Shown: positions 55,870 to 62,261 of the stretch, in pieces
Layout of the letters: the number at the start of each line of letters is the position of its first letter
Numbering within the stretch: position 1 is the stretch's first letter
Translations under genes and position numbers: made by a program
From: Ww85 sp963745765
GTDB lineage: Bacteria; Desulfobacterota; Desulfobulbia; Desulfobulbales; Desulfocapsaceae
Assembly: GCA_963745765.1 (NCBI GenBank)
Contig: CAVUYQ010000016.1
Location: 124,001-188,000 of the forward strand
Length of the DNA: 64,000 nt
Direction: 5' to 3'
The notes under the pieces: generated by a model
Seen by the model: the letters and a program-made list of their open reading frames with translations, nothing else
The model's database searches: none
Told to the model about the DNA's origin: nothing

Positions 55870-56670
55870 ATGGAGAGTGATGAGGCTGGAGAAAAATACC
55901 GGCACCTCCTGACGCTTCTCCGCCAATACCCCGACATTGCGGTTGCCTATTCAGGAGGGGTCGACTCGACTCTTCTTGCCTACGCTGCCTGCGCGGCCCT
56001 CGGTGCTGAACATGTTCTGATTCTTCATGCAGCATCTTCACTGCTATCCCAGAAAACCGAGCGTGATGCTGAAAAAATAATGACCAGCCAGTTTAGCAGC
56101 AAGGTTCGATTCAGAAAGATTCAAGTGAATCCCCTGCAGGATGACTCCTTTGTCAGAAATGACCGTAAACGCTGCTATATCTGCAAAAAACTCATTTATT
56201 CCAGACTGATAAAGGAAATGGAGCAGGAGGGGATAAGCATTCTTGTCGATGGCACGAATTGTGATGATCTGCTCGATGATCGACCCGGTCTAAAGGCGAT
56301 ACATGAACTTGGCATAAAAACACCTCTTGTTGAATCCGGTTTCAGGAAACATGAAATCCGTTTTATCGCAGCCCTGCTCCACCTGGAAAATGCACAATTG
56401 CCTTCAAATTCCTGTCTTGCCACGAGGCTGGAATGTGATACTATTATAGATGAGAACCTTCTGAAGATAGTTGAACGGTTGGAACTTTTTCTAGAGCAAT
56501 GCGGATTTTCCGGATGCCGCGTCAGACCTCGGCAGAAAATGGCAATCATTCAAATTAGAGAATCACACTTTACGCGTATCTCAGAAACAGCGGTGCGAGC
56601 CAAAATATTAACGTACTTTCGGGATCATGGCTACGAAACTATAGTGCTTGATCTTGGCGGTCGTCAATGA
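55870..56670 (+). CDS. larE: LarE-like ATP-dependent sulfurtransferase (PP-loop), three-Cys type
   Basis: 266 residues. PP-loop VAYSGGVDSTLLAY (SGGVDS at 28-33) binds ATP. C102 and C105 in RCYICKK, with C182 in PSNSCLATR, give the three-Cys set reported for [4Fe-4S]-type LarE enzymes, which pass sulfur without sacrificing a protein Cys. LILHAASSLLSQ and VDGTNCDDLLDDRPG also match. LarE makes the thiocarboxylates of the lactate racemase nickel-pincer cofactor, but larB, larC and larA are not in the window. Linkage to hcyA suggests another sulfur-transfer role. Confidence 0.85.
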   Translation: MESDEAGEKYRHLLTLLRQYPDIAVAYSGGVDSTLLAYAACAALGAEHVLILHAASSLLSQKTERDAEKIMTSQFSSKVRFRKIQVNPLQDDSFVRNDRKRCYICKKLIYSRLIKEMEQEGISILVDGTNCDDLLDDRPGLKAIHELGIKTPLVESGFRKHEIRFIAALLHLENAQLPSNSCLATRLECDTIIDENLLKIVERLELFLEQCGFSGCRVRPRQKMAIIQIRESHFTRISETAVRAKILTYFRDHGYETIVLDLGGRQ

Positions 56671-56837
56671 AATCAGGCCTGAATCTTCTTAGTCTTTGAA
56701 TTTTATGTGATTTAACTCTTGATTAAGCATGATGATTAATTTATGCTATTTCCGTCTGAAGCTTCAAAACCCCGAATTTAAAGGGTTGTGGAGCATTAGA
56801 AAATCCCCTAGAAGAAATAAATTATTGTTTTTTTCTT

Positions 56838-56866
56838 TTGACAATTTTTTTTTCTTTGATTAAAGC
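56838..56866 (+). promoter_or_regulatory. Probable promoter of the HU gene
   Basis: Perfect TTGACA (56838-56843), a 17-base T-rich spacer, then a weak TAAAGC (56861-56866). The region upstream (56671-56837) holds no gene. Confidence 0.45.
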
Positions 56867-56942
56867 ATCATACTCAAGGAGAAAGGGAACAGTGCGCTAG
56901 TGCCTGTTACTCGGCAAAGAATGAATCAGCAGGGAGGAATTC

Positions 56943-57215
56943 ATGAACAAAAAGGAACTGATTGAAAGTATCGCAGGAGCAGCAGACATCAGCAAAGCCG
57001 CTGCAGAGAAAGCACTGAACGCGACGCTTACCGCCGTAGCAGATGCTCTGAAAAAAGGCGACAAAGTCACCTTGGTAGGTTTCGGAACATTCTCTGTTTC
57101 CAAGAGAGAAGCACGTACCGGCCGCAATCCGCAGACTGGCAAATCTATTAAGATCCCATCTAAAAATGTTGCCAAGTTTAAAGCTGGCAGCAAGTTGTCG
57201 GACGCTATAAATTAA
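56943..57215 (+). CDS. hup: DNA-binding protein HU
   Basis: 90 residues with MNKKELIESIAGAAD, VTLVGFGTFSVSKREARTGRNPQTG (signature in the DNA-clamping arm) and KIPSKNVAKFKAGSKL. Histone-like dimer that bends DNA. SD AGGGAGG. It is followed 71 bases later by tRNA-Pro. Confidence 0.97.
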   Translation: MNKKELIESIAGAADISKAAAEKALNATLTAVADALKKGDKVTLVGFGTFSVSKREARTGRNPQTGKSIKIPSKNVAKFKAGSKLSDAIN

Positions 57216-57286
57216 CATTATAGCAAAAAGTACTTGGCAGGTTAATAAGGGTTCCGCTAAGTTCTGATATATATCGAACTTGAAGT

Positions 57287-57363
57287 CGGGACGTGGCTCA
57301 GTCTGGTAGAGCACAGCGTTCGGGACGCTGGGGTCGGAGGTTCAAATCCTCTCGTCCCGACCA
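57287..57363 (+). tRNA. tRNA-Pro (anticodon CGG)
   Basis: The 77-base cloverleaf has acceptor CGGGACG pairing with CGTCCCG, a D-arm with GCTCAGTCTGGTAGAGC, an anticodon stem CAGCG/CGCTG with loop TTCGGGA (CGG at 57321-57323), a T-arm GGAGG-TTCAAAT-CCTCT, discriminator A and encoded CCA at 57361-57363. Confidence 0.95.
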
Positions 57364-57425
57364 TGACATCTGGTCGAACAGAAGAGAGAAAAACAGACGG
57401 ACCTTGATTAACATGCTGGTAATTC

Positions 57426-57459
57426 AAAAGCCGCTCCCTCCGGGAAGCGGCTTTTTTTT
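57426..57459 (+). terminator. Rho-independent terminator after tRNA-Pro, immediately before cbiD
   Basis: AAAAGCCGCT pairs with AGCGGCTTTT around CCCTCCGGGA and is followed by T8. The cbiD ATG starts only 7 bases after the T-run, so no promoter or SD fits between them. Confidence 0.85.
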
Positions 57460-57465
57460 ATTTCT

Positions 57466-58553
57466 ATGAAATCCAGATTACGCTCAGGTTATAGCACCGG
57501 TGCCTGTGCTGCCGCAGCAGCCAAGGCTGCCGCGCTCTGTCTCAGCGGAGACAGGAAGGAAGTCGTTTCGATACCGTTTCCCGATGGTTCACGGGTAAGT
57601 TTTGCTGTTGCCTGGGTAAAAAACGAGAAGGAAAGTGTTTCCGCTGCTGTTGTAAAAGATGGCGGCGATGATCCTGATATCACCAACGGTGCCTTGATCG
57701 TTGCTTCGGTGAGATGGGTGAAAAACAAACGTGACAACGGAAATAGAGCCGATAAGAATTTTTGGCGGAGAAGGTGTCGGCATGGTGACAAAACCGGGAC
57801 TTTCAGTAGCCGTCGGACAACCCGCCATCAATCCGGTACCGATGCAGATGATAAATGAGGCGGTAACCGAGACTCTCACGGGAAATGAGCGCGACTCCTC
57901 GCATTACCTTGAGGTTACCATCAGCGTTCCCGGTGGAGTTACGTTAGCTGAAAAAACCCTGAACAAGAGACTTGGCATTATTGGCGGCATATCGATTCTT
58001 GGTACGACCGGAATTGTCAGGCCGGTGTCGGCAGATGCCTGGACTGCAACGATCACTGCTTGCATGGATGTTGCTCAGGCAACCGGGATAAAAGAGATAA
58101 TACTCTGCACCGGCAGGACATCTGAGCGCTGCATTGAAAACCTTATCCAACCGCCGGAAGAGGCCCTTGTTATGATGGGAGACTATCTTGATTTTTCTTT
58201 GCAGGAAGTAAGGAAGTACTCTTTTGAAAGAATCCATATGGCGGTTATGTGGGCAAAATTACTGAAAGGGGCCATGAAAACGCCTCACACCCACGTTCGT
58301 TACGGTATCCTCGAGTTGGAGGAGGTCTATACCTTTCTTGTCACCATTGGTGTTAACGACGGAGATTGTTGAACAGTTAAAAGGTTCGAATACCGCTCGT
58401 GAAACCCTCACCAGATTATTGGATATGGGTGCTCAGGAAGTTATTGAGATGGTTTGCCTGCGAGCCAAGATGCATTATGAACAAATTGCCGGTATCCCGG
58501 TAACGATATATCTGGTTAATGGCCCGGGAGAACTTCTTTATTTACAGGATTGA
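57466..58553 (+). CDS. cbiD: Cobalt-precorrin-5B C1-methyltransferase CbiD; two apparent frameshifts (57727-57729 and 58334-58336)
   Basis: About 361 residues after two corrections. Start MKSRLRSGYSTGACAAAAAKAA is the CbiD N-terminus (seen as SGYSTGACAAAAAKAA). Removing one A from AAA at 57727-57729 joins VRWVKNN to VTTEIEPIRIFGGEGVG. Removing one T from TTT at 58334-58336 joins ELEEVYTF to LSPLVLTTEIVEQ. In between are GGISILGTTGIVRPVSADAW and LCTGRTSERC, the family core. It methylates C1 with SAM in the anaerobic pathway. No SD is visible, since a terminator occupies that place. cbiET starts 17 bases after the end. Confidence 0.9.
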
Positions 58554-58570
58554 TTGAAGAGAAGGATGTT

Positions 58571-59795
58571 ATGTCTCACATTTATGTGGCAGGGATATGC
58601 GGTGAGGTCGTTACCCGGGAGATAGTGGATCTGATTGAGGGAAAGAGTGCAACGATAGTCTGTTCTGATTATTATCGCTCGATTCTTGATAAGTATCCTG
58701 GATTCAGCCAAAAAAAATGGCTGCCTATCGCTCCGGTAGCTGGTTGTTTGAAGCAGATAACGGCTGAACTACTCCGCGGGCCTGTTTTGATAATTACCAG
58801 CGGAGATCCTCTTTTATTCGGACTAGGTCGGCTTTTGCTCAAACATTTCCCTTCCTGTACCATCAGTTTTATGCCGGCGGTGTCTTTCCTGCAGATCTGT
58901 TTTTCTCGATTCGGTATCCCGTGGGATGATGCCAAAATTCTCAGTTTACATGGGAGGGATTTAAAGCAACTGGATCAATTCCATCACGAAAAAAAGTTGT
59001 TTATCTTTACCGACAAGAAGAATTCGCCTGAAATCATTGCCCGGTATTTATTAAAATGCGTTGGTCATGAAAAGGCGAAGGACTATATCGTGCATGTTGG
59101 AGAAAAACTGGTAACCGCGAATGAACAATTGTATTCAGGGAATCTTGAAGAGACGGCGGACCAGGACTTTTCACAGCCTAATTGCATGATTCTCCTTAAT
59201 AACGATTCAGGGTTACAATCGTTATCGAAATTCGGTTTGAAAGAAGAGGACCTGTTCCACAGCCGCGGTCTCATCACCAAAAATGAAGTTCGTGCAGTTG
59301 TCCTGCATTCTCTGGCATTGCCTGAGCACGGCGTGCTCTGGGATATCGGAGCAGGTTCCGGATCAATCAGTATTGAATCCGCCCGGCTTTCTCCCGGTAA
59401 CAGCGTGTATGCAATTGAAAAAAATGAAACGGAACAGGAAAATATCAGCCAAAAATAAAAACCGTTATGGTTGTTCCAATCTGTTCGTGATTGGTGGTGA
59501 GGCCCCCCAGGCACTTGCTGCACTGCCGGTCCCTGATCGTGTATTTATCGGTGGCAGTGGTGGAAAACTGGAAGACATAGTGCGCACGGTAGCCGCCGTG
59601 GCCAAGGAAGAAACCCTTATCGTTTTGACGTCTGTTACCGAGAAAACGACCAATAATGCGCCGAGACTACTGTATGAACTCGGCTATCGCGTGGTGATCA
59701 GCAGGATTGAAACTAGCCGTTATCATTATCCCGAGCAGGAAAAAACAACTTTTAACCCTATAACCATTATCGTTGCCGAAAGAAAAAATGGATAA
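58571..59795 (+). CDS. cbiET: Fused cobalt-precorrin-7 C5-methyltransferase / precorrin-6B C15-methyltransferase (CbiET, CobL-like); one apparent frameshift at 59451-59455
   Basis: About 407 residues after removing one A from A5 (59451-59455), which joins NETEQENISQ to NKNRYGCSNLFVIGGEAP. The N-terminal CbiE half has MSHIYVAGICGEVV, VLIITSGDPLLFGLGRLLL, and DDAKILSLHGRD. The C-terminal CbiT half has RGLITKNEVRAVVLHSLAL, LWDIGAGSGSISIE (SAM motif I), VFIGGSGGKLEDI and LYELGYRVVISRIETSR. It methylates C5 and C15 and decarboxylates the C12 acetate. The start at 58571 has AAGGA just upstream. Overlaps cobM by 8 bases. Confidence 0.92.
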
Positions 59796-60573
59796 GCACG
59801 CTTCAGCGGACTGCGGCAAAGTGTTTTTTATTGGCGCGGGTCCGGGTGATCCCGAGTTACTGACAATCCGCGGGAAAAAAATCATCGATTCAGCCGATTG
59901 CATTATTTATGCAGGAAGCCTGGTGAACAAGGATCTTTTTGCAGACAGTACCTGCCCGCTCTACGATTCCGCAGGCATGCATCTAGACGAAATAGTCGAC
60001 CTGATGATAGAAACTGCACGCACGGGTGGCATCGTCGCCCGTGTTCATACGGGTGATCCATCATTGTTCGGTGCCATCCGCGAACAAATGGTACGACTGG
60101 ATGCATGTCATATTGTTTACGATATCGTGCCCGGTGTCAGTTCGGCTTTTGCGGCCGCGGCAGCGCTGGGGGTTGAATTGACGCTCCCCGATGTAACCCA
60201 GAGCGTGATAATAACCAGGAGAGGCGGGCGCACCCCCGTACCGGATAAAGAGCATCTGTCCTTACTTGCCGGGCACGAAACAACAATGATGATTTTTCTG
60301 TCAGTTGGTATGATTGACGATGTTGTAAAGGACCTTCTCGACGGTGGTCTTTCTGAGGAAACTCCTGTCGCAGTCGTTATGAAGGCCAGTTGGCCGGATG
60401 AAAAAAAGGTGACCGGAACGCTTGCAGATATCGGGAGCAAGGTTTCCAGGGAAGGGATAGGGAAAACGGCAATGATATGCGTTGGCCGGGTGTTTGACAA
60501 AACACTACCCGTTGCAGAATCCAGATTGTATGATAAGAGCTTCTCGCACCAGATGAGAAAAAGTACAAAATAA
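59788..60573 (+). CDS. cobM: Precorrin-4 / cobalt-precorrin-4 C11-methyltransferase (CobM/CbiF)
   Basis: 261 residues. VFFIGAGPGDPELLTIRGKKII, CIIYAGSLVNKDLF, VARVHTGDPSLFGAIREQM, IVPGVSSAFAAAAALGVELTLP, TRRGGRTPVP and MKASWPDEKKVTGTL are the CobM/CbiF pattern. It methylates C11 with SAM. I start at ATG 59788, inside the cbiET end. It closes the second cobalamin cluster. Confidence 0.95.
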   Translation: MDKHASADCGKVFFIGAGPGDPELLTIRGKKIIDSADCIIYAGSLVNKDLFADSTCPLYDSAGMHLDEIVDLMIETARTGGIVARVHTGDPSLFGAIREQMVRLDACHIVYDIVPGVSSAFAAAAALGVELTLPDVTQSVIITRRGGRTPVPDKEHLSLLAGHETTMMIFLSVGMIDDVVKDLLDGGLSEETPVAVVMKASWPDEKKVTGTLADIGSKVSREGIGKTAMICVGRVFDKTLPVAESRLYDKSFSHQMRKSTK

Positions 60574-60593
60574 CGAGAGAGGAGAGAGTTGAA

Positions 60594-60650
60594 ATGCATA
60601 GTGCAGGAATAGTAATACTCCACATACGCAATGGGGATAATGATAATTGA
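60594..60650 (+). CDS. Possible 18-codon leader peptide coupled to hisH-hisF
   Basis: ATG at 60594 has a strong SD (GGAGAGAG) and opens an 18-codon frame, MHSAGIVILHIRNGDNDN, whose TGA (60648-60650) shares its A with the hisH-hisF ATG at 60650. The fusion gene itself has a poor SD. This is the arrangement expected for translational coupling. The peptide has two His codons, far fewer than the classic his attenuator. Real translation is inferred. Confidence 0.4.
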   Translation: MHSAGIVILHIRNGDNDN

Positions 60651-62236
60651 TGATAACCTTGCTCGATTATGGTGCCGGCAATGTCAGAAGCGTCAGGAAT
60701 GCCATTAAAAAATTGGGTTGTGAGGTCAGGGATGCAACCTGTCGGGATGATATTGTATCAGCCGATAAACTGATTTTTCCGGGCGTTGGCAGTTTTGGGC
60801 TGGTAATGAATCGACTCAGGGCTGACGGTTTTGCCGAACCACTTATACAAAGAATAAACGAAAATAAACCGTTCCTCGGAATCTGCGTCGCACTTCAGGC
60901 CCTTTTTGAAGGAAGTGAGGAGAGCCCGGGAGTGCAAGGACTCGGGATCTTGCCCGGCCAAATCAAGAGATTCTCTGACAGCAGCCTCTCTGTTCCGCAT
61001 ATCGGCTGGAATGGTATAAAATTTCATAAAAGATGCTCACTCTTTGAGAGTTATCAGGAGGAAAATGTCTATTTTGTCCACTCCTACCATGCAAATATCG
61101 AAGACGTTCCTCCGGCGTGGCTGCTTACTACAACTGATTATGGCGAGGAATTCGTCTCAGGTGTTTGTCGTGGCAATACAGCTGCTTTTCAGTTCCATCC
61201 TGAAAAAAGCGGTGAAGCTGGTCTGAAAATACTGGACAGCTACCTCAAAAACGATGAAATCGTGGTGTCACAGCAGCCTCTGGCAAAACAGAAGGAAAAG
61301 ACCGTCCTGGCTAAACGGATCATTGCCTGCCTTGATGTTCGCAGCAATGATGCCGGGGATCTTGTGGTAACCAAAGGGGACCAATACGATGTCCGCGAAG
61401 CCGGTGAAGTAAGAAATCTTGGCAAACCGGTCGATCTGGCTCGGCGATATTTTGAGGAAGGGGCTGATGAAATCACCTTTCTTAATATTACCGGCTTCAG
61501 AAATTTTCCGCTGGCCGACCAGCCAATGCTCGAGGTATTGAGACGAACTTCTGAAAACGTTTTTGTTCCATTGACCATCGGCGGCGGTATCAGAGAGTTT
61601 ACCGATTCAGACGGGGTTTTTCACTCCGCTCTTGATGTTGCCTCAGAATATTTCCGGTCAGGGGCCGATAAAATATCTATCGGCAGTGATGCGGTGTCTG
61701 TTGTCGAAAAATATCTCTGCGAAGGCCAAAAAAGCGGCAGAAGTTCCATCGAGCAAATCTCGCAGGTGTACGGGGCACAGGCGGTAGTTATTTCCGTTGA
61801 TCCCAGGAGAATCTATGTCAATTCTCCGGAAGATACTCCCCATCATACCTTGAAAACAGAGACAAAAGGGCCGGGGGGTGAAGCGTTCTGCTGGTATCAG
61901 GTCACCGTAAAAGGTGGGCGTGAAGGGCGCGACCTAGACGTTATCCAACTGGTAACGGCATGTGAGGCCCTTGGTGCCGGAGAAATTCTGCTGAATTGTA
62001 TAGACAAGGACGGTACCGGCGACGGCTTTGATATCGAACTGATTAACCAGGTGAAAAACAGCGTGAAAATCCCGGTTATCGCTTCCAGCGGGGCGGGGAG
62101 GGCGGAACACTTCCAGCACGTTTTTTCAGAAACAGCAGCGGAAGCGGGCCTGGCCGCCGGAATATTCCACCGGCGTGAAGTGAGTATTGAATCGATCAAG
62201 AAGATTCTAACAGATAACAAGATACCCTGCCGGTAA
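60650..62236 (+). CDS. hisHF: Bifunctional imidazole glycerol phosphate synthase, fused HisH-HisF
   Basis: 528 residues in one intact frame. The glutaminase HisH (1-205) has LLDYGAGNVRSVRNA, LIFPGVGSFG, FLGICVALQALFEGSEE with nucleophile Cys79, VPHIGWNGI, VYFVHSYH, and FQFHPEKSG with His183 and Glu185. The cyclase HisF (about 220-528) has LAKRIIACLDVR with catalytic Asp229, GADEITFLNITGFR, PLTIGGGIREF, SGADKISIGSDAV, ISVDPRR, GRDLDVIQLV, GEILLNCIDKDGTGDGFD and IASSGAGRAEHF. Fused HisH-HisF is the rule in fungi and plants (HIS7) but rare in bacteria, and several segments (CWYQ, KGGREGRDLDV, GEILLNCIDKDGT) look HIS7-like. No other his genes are in the window. Confidence 0.93.
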   Translation: MITLLDYGAGNVRSVRNAIKKLGCEVRDATCRDDIVSADKLIFPGVGSFGLVMNRLRADGFAEPLIQRINENKPFLGICVALQALFEGSEESPGVQGLGILPGQIKRFSDSSLSVPHIGWNGIKFHKRCSLFESYQEENVYFVHSYHANIEDVPPAWLLTTTDYGEEFVSGVCRGNTAAFQFHPEKSGEAGLKILDSYLKNDEIVVSQQPLAKQKEKTVLAKRIIACLDVRSNDAGDLVVTKGDQYDVREAGEVRNLGKPVDLARRYFEEGADEITFLNITGFRNFPLADQPMLEVLRRTSENVFVPLTIGGGIREFTDSDGVFHSALDVASEYFRSGADKISIGSDAVSVVEKYLCEGQKSGRSSIEQISQVYGAQAVVISVDPRRIYVNSPEDTPHHTLKTETKGPGGEAFCWYQVTVKGGREGRDLDVIQLVTACEALGAGEILLNCIDKDGTGDGFDIELINQVKNSVKIPVIASSGAGRAEHFQHVFSETAAEAGLAAGIFHRREVSIESIKKILTDNKIPCR

Positions 62237-62261
62237 CCTGCATAAACCAGGCACGTTAACA

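Noticed and set aside
57466..59795. Programmed ribosomal frameshifting in cbiD and cbiET
   Set aside because: The shift sites share no slippery heptamer, stop-codon context or downstream structure, and the same type of shift occurs in unrelated essential genes, so sequence error is simpler.
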